Below, one piece after another: positions 24,726-32,085 of a DNA stretch of 42,169 nucleotides (within the stretch, counting starts at the first letter, position 1; every line of letters begins with the position of its first letter). Origin of the DNA: Bacillus sp. RO2 (GTDB lineage Bacteria > Bacillota > Bacilli > Bacillales > Bacillaceae_I). The position numbers were made by a program, and so were the translations under genes. The stretch spans positions 1 to 42,169 of the forward strand of contig NZ_JAAXCU010000044.1 in assembly GCF_012911845.1 (NCBI RefSeq), given 5' to 3'. Under the pieces are notes generated by a model that was given only the letters and a program-made list of their open reading frames with translations, was not told the DNA's origin and searched no databases.

Positions 24726-25958
24726 GTGACAAACAAGAAAATCGGACAAGTCAGTGCTTGGTGCATAATAAGCATGGCTTCCATCCCTCTTATTATGACA
24801 CTAGGCAATTCCATGCTTATTCCTGTTTTGCCATTGCTCGAAAAAGAATTAGACATCTCCTCCTTCCAATCCAGTATGATTATCACTTCTTATTCTGTTG
24901 CATCTATTTTCTTAATACCTATTGCAGGTTATTTATCTGACCGTTTCGGCAGGAAAATGATTATTTTGCCCAGTTTACTGCTTGCACTTATCGGTGGGTT
25001 AATTTCCGGATTTGCTTCCTGGAAAATAGATGATCCATACTCATGGATAATCATTGGACGAATTATTCAAGGTGTAGGGGCTGCTGGGGCAACCCCGATC
25101 ATTTTGCCGCTTGTTGGGGACTTGTATCAGGATGACGATGAAAAAACCAGCTCTTGCTTGGGGATCATTGAAACATCCAATACATTCGGGAAGGTTCTTA
25201 GTCCTATATTAGGTTCGGTTTTGGCAGCTGTCCTATGGTACCTGCCTTTCTTTTCGATATCTATTTTCAGTTTAATTTCTATTTTAATGGTCCTTATATT
25301 CATTAAAGTACCTAAGAAAAAGGACAAGCCACTTGCACTAAATATTTTTATTCAAAACACAAAGAAGATTTTCCAAAAAGAAGGAAAATGGCTCTATACC
25401 ACCTTCATCATTGGCGTTTACGCGATGCTGATCCTATTTGCCCTATTATTTTATTTATCCGACATTCTTGAAAAAACGCATGACCTGCACGGTGTAAAAA
25501 AAGGGTTATACTTAGCGGTTCCTTTGTTCACCCTGTGCGCCTCTTCTTATATCACTGGAAAAGTGATTAAGGGAAATATTGAATTGATGAGAAAAATTCT
25601 GATTATTACACTTGGCGTTATTGCCATTTCCATCGTTTTTGTGGGCTATCAAAATGAAAAGCTATTTTTATTGCTCACCATATCCAGCTTTATTGGAATT
25701 AGCATTGGAGCAATGCTGCCCACCCTTGATGCTATAATCACCGAAAATGTTGAAAAGGAAGAGAAGGGAACGATCTCCTCCCTTTATAGCTCTTCTCGAT
25801 TCATCGGGGTTGCTGCAGGTCCGCCTATTATGTCTGTGGTCATGAAAAAGCACCTACTAACAAGTCTCTATATATCCAGTGCTATGGCAGTTATTATCGG
25901 CGTACTCGTCTTTATTTTCATCCAAAATGTAAAACCAAAGAAAAGCACGCTTTGGTAG
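24726..25958 (+). CDS. MFS drug-type efflux transporter
   Basis: A 410-aa major facilitator of the DHA1 class with about 12 membrane spans. Motif A is GYLSDRFGRKM after TM2. GRIIQGVGAAGATPI in TM4 is motif B with the conserved Arg. The family includes Bmr/Blt and related multidrug pumps; the substrate is unknown. GTG start, with GGAGGGG 5-6 bases upstream. A dispersed repeat follows its stop by 8 bp. Confidence 0.82.
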   Translation: MTNKKIGQVSAWCIISMASIPLIMTLGNSMLIPVLPLLEKELDISSFQSSMIITSYSVASIFLIPIAGYLSDRFGRKMIILPSLLLALIGGLISGFASWKIDDPYSWIIIGRIIQGVGAAGATPIILPLVGDLYQDDDEKTSSCLGIIETSNTFGKVLSPILGSVLAAVLWYLPFFSISIFSLISILMVLIFIKVPKKKDKPLALNIFIQNTKKIFQKEGKWLYTTFIIGVYAMLILFALLFYLSDILEKTHDLHGVKKGLYLAVPLFTLCASSYITGKVIKGNIELMRKILIITLGVIAISIVFVGYQNEKLFLLLTISSFIGISIGAMLPTLDAIITENVEKEEKGTISSLYSSSRFIGVAAGPPIMSVVMKKHLLTSLYISSAMAVIIGVLVFIFIQNVKPKKSTLW

Positions 25959-25966
25959 TTGGTTGT

Positions 25967-25986
25967 GGGGACAGGCACGGCGGCCC
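25967..25986 (+). repeat. Dispersed GGGACAGGCACC element
   Basis: GGGGACAGGCACGGCGGCCC, 8 bp after the MFS stop codon, in sense orientation. Confidence 0.85.
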
Positions 25987-26046
25987 ATACTTGCTTGGAT
26001 GTGCGAAAGGTGTGGCTTCATGCAGGCAGTTTGTTGCTAAAATAAG

Positions 26047-26085
26047 GACCTCTAGTTCCATTTTTCCTGGGGCAGAGGTCTTTAG
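26047..26085 (+). terminator. Probable terminator of the MFS gene
   Basis: GACCTCT (26047) pairs with AGAGGTC (26074), followed by TTTAGC. The T tract is short and the loop is 20 nt, so it is moderate. The rest of the gap to 26237 shows no gene. Confidence 0.45.
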
Positions 26086-26237
26086 CAATTCTATAACTCC
26101 TTTTATTGAATGGTTTCAGCGGTTTCACCCACCAATCTTCTCTGTCCTCTTCCCCAAATACTCCCCTAATTTCACTAGCCCTACGGCAAAATCCTTTTTT
26201 AAAACGAAACAGTTGCTTTTCTACTTTATAATGTGTT

Positions 26238-26256
26238 AATTTGTATATGCAAATGA
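26238..26256 (-). promoter_or_regulatory. MarR operator, site 1
   Basis: On the minus strand TCATTTGCATATACAAATT, one base different from the two sites below and inverted relative to them. It lies 20 bp upstream of the marR start, positioned for autorepression. Confidence 0.75.
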
Positions 26257-26275
26257 AATTAAAGGACTGAAAAAA

Positions 26276-26710
26276 ATGCGAGAAGAAGAAGAGCTGCTCA
26301 TTCATTGTTTGTATTTTACGGCCAATAGATTTGCACGTAATATGACAAAATTGACGGAGAAAACATTCGATTTTGATGAACTTTCCCCTTCTTATCTATA
26401 TATGATGATGCTTGTGAAATACAATCCCGGCATCTCACAGAAAGAGCTTTGTCATAAATTATCAATCGCTCCATCCACGAGTACTCGTTTTATTGACAAA
26501 TTAGAGAAATTAAAACTTGCAACCAGAAGAATGGAAGGAAAGCAAAGCTTTATAACGTTGACAGAAAAAGGCGAAGACATTTACACTGAATTCAGACTTT
26601 CCCTTAAAGAGCTTTTTAAGAATTACTCGGAGATATTAGGGCGTGAGTTCAGCTTGGATCTAAGTAAAACCTTGCATGAAGCGAGCAATAAAATAGAAAA
26701 AAAAATATAA
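26276..26710 (+). CDS. MarR-family transcriptional regulator
   Basis: A 144-aa winged-helix regulator. The recognition region is GISQKELCHKLSIAPSTSTRFIDKLEKLKL, followed by the wing ATRRMEGKQSFITLTEKGEDIY. The first and last helices form the dimer interface. No redox cysteine pair of the OhrR type is obvious. A nearly palindromic 19-bp site (ATTTGCATATACAAAT core) lies upstream of this gene and of each of the two following genes, which suggests that MarR represses all three. A signal such as an electrophile or quinone is an inference from the target enzymes. Confidence 0.87.
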   Translation: MREEEELLIHCLYFTANRFARNMTKLTEKTFDFDELSPSYLYMMMLVKYNPGISQKELCHKLSIAPSTSTRFIDKLEKLKLATRRMEGKQSFITLTEKGEDIYTEFRLSLKELFKNYSEILGREFSLDLSKTLHEASNKIEKKI

Positions 26711-26724
26711 ATTTTTTTAGATTT

Positions 26725-26743
26725 TCATTTGCATATACAAATA
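26725..26743 (+). promoter_or_regulatory. MarR operator, site 2
   Basis: TCATTTGCATATACAAATA, identical to site 3. It lies 22 bp upstream of the SDR start codon, in the marR-SDR gap. Confidence 0.8.
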
Positions 26744-26764
26744 ACGTTTTTGAGGAGGATATAC

Positions 26765-27412
26765 ATGAATAATAAAGTGATGTTGATTGTTGGAGCAGGC
26801 CCTGGGATAAGCTTAAGCACAGCAAAAAAGTTTGGCCGCGAAGGGTATAAAATTGCGATGATTGCACGCCGTGAAGAGGCATTAAATCAATACACAGAAG
26901 AATTGAAATCAATGAACATAGAGGCAAAAGGATTTAAAGGTGATGTTTCTGAAGAAGATTCGCTTCAAACAGCCATCCATCAAGTGATTAAAACATTTGG
27001 AAAGATTGATGTGCTCCTCTACAATGCTGCAGCGGGTACTCCAGGAAAACCAACAACTCTTAAAACAGCAGATTTAATAAACGATTTCAAAATTAGTGTG
27101 GCAGGAGCCCTAGTATCTGTCAAAGAGTCCCTTCCACACATGAAAAATGGATCTATCCTGTTCACTGGCGGAGGATTGGCTTTGACTCCTTATACAGACT
27201 ACGCTTCTCTCGCTGTAGGGAAAGCAGCTATAAGAAATTTGGCATACAGTTTGAACCAAGAACTAAGTCAAAAGGACACTTACTTGGGATTACTTACTGT
27301 TAACGGATTTGTTCAGGAAGGCACATCCCTTTCACCAGATCATGTGGCTGAAGAATTTTATAGAATGAACACTAACCGGACAGAACTTGAAGTTATGTTA
27401 GAAAATCAATAA
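26765..27412 (+). CDS. SDR-family oxidoreductase lacking the catalytic Tyr
   Basis: A 215-aa Rossmann protein. The cofactor loop GAGPGIS is at 10-16, with ARR after strand 2 hinting at NADP(H), and NAAA is at 87-90. The usual Yx3K catalytic pair is not intact: Lys153 is followed back by Gly, Val, Ala and Leu149 where Tyr is expected (Tyr146 is seven residues before Lys). Ser/Thr134 is only loosely equivalent. The ATG at 26765 has GAGGAGG upstream, so the earlier in-frame start is dropped. Second gene of the MarR locus. Confidence 0.85.
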   Translation: MNNKVMLIVGAGPGISLSTAKKFGREGYKIAMIARREEALNQYTEELKSMNIEAKGFKGDVSEEDSLQTAIHQVIKTFGKIDVLLYNAAAGTPGKPTTLKTADLINDFKISVAGALVSVKESLPHMKNGSILFTGGGLALTPYTDYASLAVGKAAIRNLAYSLNQELSQKDTYLGLLTVNGFVQEGTSLSPDHVAEEFYRMNTNRTELEVMLENQ

Positions 27413-27426
27413 TTTTTTTCGCATTA

Positions 27427-27445
27427 TCATTTGCATATACAAATA
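27427..27445 (+). promoter_or_regulatory. MarR operator, site 3
   Basis: TCATTTGCATATACAAATA, identical to site 2, 18 bp upstream of the NAD(P)H oxidoreductase start. The ribosome site AGGAGGTG follows. Confidence 0.8.
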
Positions 27446-27462
27446 ACAGGAGGTGAAAATAA

Positions 27463-27984
27463 ATGAAAACACTTGTCCTTTTGGCACACCCAAATATTGA
27501 AACCTCAAGAATTAATAAAGCTTGGACCAAGAGATTAATGAGCGAAGAGAACATGACGGTCCATAACCTTTATGCTGCATATCCAGATGGAAAAATTGAT
27601 GTGAAACATGAACAACAACTACTACTCAACCACGATCGCATCGTTTTTCAATTCCCGTTGTATTGGTACAGCAGCCCCTCACTTTTAAAAGAGTGGCAAG
27701 ATGTTGTGTTGGAATATGGTTGGGCATACGGCACTAACGGAACTAAACTTCACGGCAAAGAACTTCTCCTGGTCATTTCAACGGGCGGTCCAGCTTCTGC
27801 CTACCAAGCAGGAGGGTATAATCTCTTTAGCATGAGTGAATTGACAAAGCCGTTTCAAGCGACAGCAAACTTGACAGGGATGAAATTCCTTCCTTCCTTT
27901 ACACTTCAAGGAGCCCACAGATTGACGGAGGAAGAGATTGAGGAAAATGCAGAGGAACTGGCTGGTTATATTGGTACATTGTAA
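27463..27984 (+). CDS. Flavodoxin-fold NAD(P)H oxidoreductase (KefF/YwrO-like)
   Basis: A 173-aa quinone-reductase-like flavoprotein. It starts KTLVLLAHPNIETSRINKA (flavin phosphate loop), has FQFPLYWYSSPSLLKEWQDVVL, and GKELLLVISTGGPASAY. Such enzymes reduce quinones and other electrophiles by two electrons. AGGAGGTG precedes the ATG. Its own copy of the MarR operator and a strong downstream terminator mark it as a separate target in the locus. Confidence 0.87.
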   Translation: MKTLVLLAHPNIETSRINKAWTKRLMSEENMTVHNLYAAYPDGKIDVKHEQQLLLNHDRIVFQFPLYWYSSPSLLKEWQDVVLEYGWAYGTNGTKLHGKELLLVISTGGPASAYQAGGYNLFSMSELTKPFQATANLTGMKFLPSFTLQGAHRLTEEEIEENAEELAGYIGTL

Positions 27985-27987
27985 AAT

Positions 27988-28034
27988 AGAACCCTAAACG
28001 GTTAATAAAAATTAAGGGGCGGTTCTGCTTTTCT
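27988..28034 (+). terminator. Terminator of the MarR-SDR-oxidoreductase locus
   Basis: AGAACC … GGTTCT with inner AATAAAAATT spacer, followed by GCTTTTCT. It lies within 4 bp of the stop codon. Confidence 0.7.
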
Positions 28035-28062
28035 AATGAGCAAAAACCGTCCCTACTTTCTG

Positions 28063-28602
28063 TTAGAATAGCTCCTTACGAAGTTGTTCCGCTTGAAACA
28101 ACGCAACCTTATCCTCATGAATATCCCCGGGCTGATTACCTTTCCCAATGATGTACCCCTTGAATTCCATTCCCATGAATTCAAAAATATATTTGAATTG
28201 CTCAATCATTGGCAGTCCTTTTATAGAAGGAGAATCTCCTCCGACCGCAATAATGTATGCATTTTTGGTAGACAATTGAGCTTTAAAATCTGGAAAATTA
28301 GCGTCTCGCATCGTATGCGACCAGCGATCAACAAAATTCTTCATCATGCCTGACATGCTGTACCAATAGATTGGTGTTGCAAAAATTAACGTATCATGCT
28401 GAAGAATTCGCTTAAGCAAAGCGTTATAATCATCTTTTCGATCCTGAAACCCCTTCTCATCGTGCCGCATATCAACAATCGGGTGGATAATATGTTCTCT
28501 TAGAAAAATCTCTTCCACCTCTATACCTTGTGTGGCGTATTTTGTTAAGGTTTCTGTGTTTCCATTGGGACGAGTCCCCCCATATATAATTGCAATAGAC
28601 AT
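28063..28602 (-). CDS. NAD(P)H-dependent FMN-reductase-like flavodoxin-fold protein
   Basis: A 179-aa flavoprotein. IIYGGTRPNGNTETLT is the FMN phosphate-binding loop and TPIYWYSMSGMMKNFVDRW is the flavin-stacking segment, as in NADPH-dependent FMN reductases. It is transcribed divergently from the LysR gene (123-bp gap), which probably regulates it. Substrate unknown; quinone or azo reduction is typical of the family. Confidence 0.87.
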   Translation of the reverse strand: MSIAIIYGGTRPNGNTETLTKYATQGIEVEEIFLREHIIHPIVDMRHDEKGFQDRKDDYNALLKRILQHDTLIFATPIYWYSMSGMMKNFVDRWSHTMRDANFPDFKAQLSTKNAYIIAVGGDSPSIKGLPMIEQFKYIFEFMGMEFKGYIIGKGNQPGDIHEDKVALFQAEQLRKELF

Positions 28603-28639
28603 GTTACCTCTTCCTTTCTACTATGTTGTCATGATGTTG

Positions 28640-28715
28640 GCTTTATTTTATAATGAACGTTAAAATCAATAAAGCTGATAATCTTGATAACATTAATCAA
28701 TAATATCGATTAGTG
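28640..28715. promoter_or_regulatory. Divergent promoter region, LysR-type binding motifs
   Basis: An A+T-rich gap between the flavoprotein gene and the lysR gene. It contains CTGATAATCTTGATAAC and AATCAATAATATCGATT, dyads with the T-N11-A form seen at LysR sites. The assignment is by position and pattern only. Confidence 0.45.
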
Positions 28716-28725
28716 GGGTGAAACT

Positions 28726-29610
28726 ATGGACATTAAACAATTAATTACCTTCCACCATGCTGCATCCACCTTGAATTTTACGCAAACTGCCAAAGTGTTG
28801 AACTTTGCACAATCAAGTGTGACTGCTCAAATTAAAGGGTTAGAAAAAGAAGTCGGCAAGCCTTTATTTGAGCGATTAGGGAAAAAACTGATCCTAACGG
28901 AAGCAGGGATACAGTTCAAAAACTATGCAGAAAAAATGATTCGTTTAAGCGAGGAAGCTATTGTTGCGACCCAAGGGGAAGATGTGTTGACCGGTAGTCT
29001 TACGATTGGAGCTCAAGAAAGCCAGTGCACCTACCGTCTCCCATCTATCTTAAAAGAATATAAAGCTTCTTTTCCAAAAGTGAAGCTCATTTTTAGACCA
29101 GCACATTCAGATGAAATGGCTAGGAAAAAGCTAATGGAAGGCGAACTCGACGTGGCATTCATTATGGATAAAAGTAGTCAGAAAGGCTCTTTAAGAATGG
29201 AGAAGCTTGCGGAAGAGGAACTTAAGCTCGTTATTGCACCAGATTATCCTAAAAAATTACTTACCGTTTCTGATCTAGTTCACGAGACTCTATTACTTAC
29301 GGAAACTGGTTGTTCTTACCGTGACATGTTCAAGGACTACCTATCATCAGAAGGGATTTTCCCGACAGAACAAATTGAATTCGGTAGCATTGAGGCTATC
29401 AAGCAATGTGTCATAGCAGGACTAGGTGTAGCACTGCTCCCAAAAATGGTCGTCCAAAAAGAATTAAATGAAGGGAAAATGCGTGAGCTCCCATTCACAG
29501 CATCCACCCCTCCCCTGTTCACACACCTTGCCTGGCACAAAGACAAACAAATGACAAAGCCACTGGCAGGATTTATAGAGCTAACTAGAATGAAAATGAA
29601 AAGTGGGTAA
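28726..29610 (+). CDS. LysR-family transcriptional regulator
   Basis: A 294-aa regulator. The N-terminal winged helix MDIKQLITFHHAASTLNFTQTA … QSSVTAQIKGLEKEVGKPLFERLGKKLILTEAG is diagnostic, followed by the effector domain (~90-290). A GGGGTG site precedes the ATG. It is divergent from the flavoprotein gene, the usual LysR layout. The effector is unknown. A dispersed repeat starts two bases after its stop. Confidence 0.9.
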   Translation: MDIKQLITFHHAASTLNFTQTAKVLNFAQSSVTAQIKGLEKEVGKPLFERLGKKLILTEAGIQFKNYAEKMIRLSEEAIVATQGEDVLTGSLTIGAQESQCTYRLPSILKEYKASFPKVKLIFRPAHSDEMARKKLMEGELDVAFIMDKSSQKGSLRMEKLAEEELKLVIAPDYPKKLLTVSDLVHETLLLTETGCSYRDMFKDYLSSEGIFPTEQIEFGSIEAIKQCVIAGLGVALLPKMVVQKELNEGKMRELPFTASTPPLFTHLAWHKDKQMTKPLAGFIELTRMKMKSG

Positions 29611-29611
29611 T

Positions 29612-29631
29612 GGGGACAGGCACCATTACTC
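29612..29631 (+). repeat. Dispersed GGGACAGGCACC element
   Basis: GGGGACAGGCACCATTACTC, immediately after the lysR stop, in sense orientation. The distal half is degenerate. Confidence 0.75.
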
Positions 29632-29641
29632 TTTTTCATAT

Positions 29642-30044
29642 CTATTTAATTACTTTATTAACCTCTCTTGTAACATTCCATTGATTGTCTATTAGTGTCC
29701 AACCTTCTATTGTAAAAATACGAGTAACTTCATCGTTTCCTTGAATAACAACCATTTCGTAGAATACACTCGCACGAACGTGGTCTTGCATTCTTACCAC
29801 CCGATTATCAAACCTTTTCTCTGTTCCAATTAAAGCTTTTACAGATTCCTTCAAACCTGCAATTTATTGATCATAATCAAATTCCATCGGCTTTGCATCA
29901 TCTGTGGTAAATACCACAACGTGATAAGAATCCTTATCGTAAAAGGCTTCCAATTTTTCCGTTTTACCATTTGCCATGGCTTCATCCCAACAACGGATAA
30001 ACTCATTATGTAGGTCCATAAAAGCTTGTTCCGAATACTTCATA
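29642..30044 (-). pseudogene. NTF2/SnoaL-like protein with an internal stop
   Basis: The ATG at 30044 (AGAGGG upstream) opens a frame reading …EQAFMDLHNEFIRCWDEAM… VVFTTDDAKPMEFDYDQ, then a TAA at 29864-29866. The same frame goes on as IAGLKESVKALIGTEKR … to the stop at 29642. The whole is a ~133-residue NTF2-like domain (small polyketide-cyclase or SnoaL type) interrupted by one nonsense codon. A CAA, AAA or TAT ancestor is a one-base change away. It may be a true pseudogene or a sequencing error. Confidence 0.75.
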
Positions 30045-30080
30045 AGTGACCCTCTGCGTATTTGTAGGCATCCTAACTAT

Positions 30081-30410
30081 TCAAATAATTAATTTTAAGA
30101 ATTTCTCCAATACTCCCACTGATTTTTCATAAAGTCGAGGATTGATATACTTAATTACTCCTATCCAAGCTAAGAAAACCCCTAAAAACCCCGCTACAAA
30201 AAGGCCCCCCAAAGCAAAATTTTTATGAATCCCGTAACCTATTGGCACAAAGAATACAATTGTCGATGTTAGAACTATGAATGTAAAAATCAATAAAGTT
30301 CTGTTTTCAATTTTGTGTCTATCTTTATTCAACTTACGAACACCAATTCCCATTATTTTAAAATAACAAACTGTAACAATTACGGGGATTAACCACCTAA
30401 ATGCATCCAT
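30081..30410 (-). CDS. Small membrane protein, unknown
   Basis: A 109-aa protein with about three hydrophobic segments (MDAFRWLIPVIVTVCYF, then LLIFTFIVLTSTIVFFVPIG, then GGLFVAGFLGVFLAWIGVI). The ATG at 30410 has AAGGGG six to eight bases upstream; the longer frame would run back through the GNAT gene. It begins 21 bp after the GNAT stop and may be co-transcribed with DinB and GNAT. No family is recognised. Confidence 0.6.
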   Translation of the reverse strand: MDAFRWLIPVIVTVCYFKIMGIGVRKLNKDRHKIENRTLLIFTFIVLTSTIVFFVPIGYGIHKNFALGGLFVAGFLGVFLAWIGVIKYINPRLYEKSVGVLEKFLKLII

Positions 30411-30430
30411 TTGTTTACCCCTTTTTATCG

Positions 30431-31237
30431 TTAAACTTTCTCCCAAACCGCATTCGTATATGCAATCCTCAACCCAGCTCGCTCCATGTTCTTTTGGCTT
30501 ACACTGCCAAATGCCGCTTGCCCAACCAAATATCGGCAACCTGCATTAGCAGCCTGTTTCATGCGCTTTTCAATGAGTGCTGTTTGAACGCCTTTATTTC
30601 TAAATTCAGGTACAGTTGCCGACGCAGCCAATGTGGCCACATCATTTTTTATAAACAAGACTGCGATTCCGACTGGCTCAACGCCTAAACGAGCCAAATA
30701 AAAAGTCCAATTGTCGCTCTCTGCAAGTACCTTGTTATTAGCGGTCACATAGTCCTTGAATGCAACGGGCATCCCGAAACCTTTCGTATAGAACTCACCA
30801 AAGATATCAAAGTTCTCTAGACTGATTTCTTCAATTTGAATTGCGGTGTCCCCACCAGCCGGTTCTTCAGTAGACAATGGGCGGTAAAGTACCGTGTGGA
30901 AGCCACTTTGAAAAAAGCCCAATGAACTAAGCTTTCGGAAAAGGTCAGTTGAGGCATTGCCTGGTGTCACTTCAAACCTATGAGGAATGCCTCTACTAGA
31001 ATAAAATTCTACTATGTCATCCAAATCTTCTACATTCTCTCCGCTAATTCCCTTCACCGTATTGAATGATGGACCTGGAATATTTTTAACAGAGAACGCC
31101 ACGGCATTCCCAAATCGCTGCAGCTCCACGCCCATTGCATTATCGTTCAGGCTCCGAACTCTTAATAATCTATCTTCTAGCGCATCAATCTCAGACTGTT
31201 CCACGATTTTCAATTGATTTTTCGTTAAGATTGACAT
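30431..31237 (-). CDS. GNAT acetyltransferase, C-terminal domain
   Basis: A 268-aa protein. The C-terminal half carries the GNAT acetyl-CoA signature, ASATVPEFRNKGVQTALIEKRM, and the ending SQKNMERAGLRIAYTNAVWEK. The N-terminal half (~1-130) is less conserved and may be a second degenerate GNAT fold. It overlaps the end of the DinB-like gene by 13 bp, so the two are translationally coupled. Substrate unknown. Confidence 0.8.
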   Translation of the reverse strand: MSILTKNQLKIVEQSEIDALEDRLLRVRSLNDNAMGVELQRFGNAVAFSVKNIPGPSFNTVKGISGENVEDLDDIVEFYSSRGIPHRFEVTPGNASTDLFRKLSSLGFFQSGFHTVLYRPLSTEEPAGGDTAIQIEEISLENFDIFGEFYTKGFGMPVAFKDYVTANNKVLAESDNWTFYLARLGVEPVGIAVLFIKNDVATLAASATVPEFRNKGVQTALIEKRMKQAANAGCRYLVGQAAFGSVSQKNMERAGLRIAYTNAVWEKV

Positions 31238-31719
31238 GTTTTTACCTCGGGCGCGATGAGATCCGTATCCGGTGGGTTATAGCCTAGCTGTCGGCCAATT
31301 TTTACAATCTGTCCTTTATGGTGGAATTCATGGGTGGTGGTGTGCGTAAAAAGCCAGAGTGTGCTGAAGTCAGATGTTTCACCGTTTTTAAACGTGTATG
31401 GGATGGTATGCTCCCAGTTACCTTGATACTTTAGCAAAAACTTCTCAACTATCTCGTCCGTTTTTTGGAAAAGCTCTCTCATATCTTGAACGGTTTTAAT
31501 GTCTTTCGGTTCTGTTTTTTCTATTGCTTCTCCAAGACCATGTGTCCCGAGCCAAAAATGATAGCAAGTGGCAATATGTACGTGAAGATTTCGGATCGAA
31601 TCCCCGCCAAAGCTCTCCATTTCTTTTACATAGTCGGCATGTGCCATGCCTTCACAATAGTGAAATAACGTTTCCCTTGTTCGTCTAATCCAATCGTACT
31701 GAGTTTGAAATAACTCCAT
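31225..31719 (-). CDS. DinB-family four-helix metalloprotein
   Basis: A 164-aa DinB/YfiT-like protein. Likely metal-binding histidines are in NLHVHIATCYHFWLG and in the C-terminal HEFHHKGQIVKIGRQLGY. Such proteins are stress-associated or act as thiol transferases in other bacteria. It is coupled to the GNAT gene by overlap. The actual activity is unknown. Confidence 0.82.
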   Translation of the reverse strand: MELFQTQYDWIRRTRETLFHYCEGMAHADYVKEMESFGGDSIRNLHVHIATCYHFWLGTHGLGEAIEKTEPKDIKTVQDMRELFQKTDEIVEKFLLKYQGNWEHTIPYTFKNGETSDFSTLWLFTHTTTHEFHHKGQIVKIGRQLGYNPPDTDLIAPEVKTCQS

Positions 31720-31891
31720 TTTCCCATCTCCCTACTTTTAAATGAAGGAATATTCCGTCTTTATTTTTATAGTACCACACAGGTAGATAGATGGTAATAA
31801 TTTCTACAGTAGTATTAGAAGGTACTTAGTCAACTATATGAAGATAAGTTCAGGTGAGAGATATTTGACCGTAGGAAGCGGGTTATCGTGC

Positions 31892-31958
31892 AGTTCGTGC
31901 CAAAACATAGGAAGTTGATGCCAAAATGCTTCGAGTTCGTGCCAAAACAAGTTCGTGG
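31892..31958 (+). repeat. Short AGTTCGTGCCAAAA array, 21-bp spacing
   Basis: AGTTCGTGCCAAAA (or GTTGATG variant) begins at 31892, 31913 and 31934, exactly 21 bp apart, with a partial fourth copy (AGTTCGTGG) at 31950. It occupies the gap between the DinB start and ptsG. No gene fits the 31720-32085 gap. Confidence 0.75.
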
Positions 31959-31987
31959 TCTTTAGGCTCAGTCACACCGGCACAAAT

Positions 31988-32007
31988 GGTCGCAAAAGCC
32001 TGTCCCC
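31988..32007 (-). repeat. Dispersed GGGACAGGCACC element, degenerate
   Basis: Minus-strand GGGGACAGGCTTTTGCGACC, ~80 bp upstream of ptsG, pointing away from it. The middle deviates from consensus. Confidence 0.6.
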
Positions 32008-32085
32008 TCAACCCACTGTTTAAAACTCCCTATTTAGGGGAAATTAAAAACACTTTGAAATCTACATATATTGGAGGTATTATCC

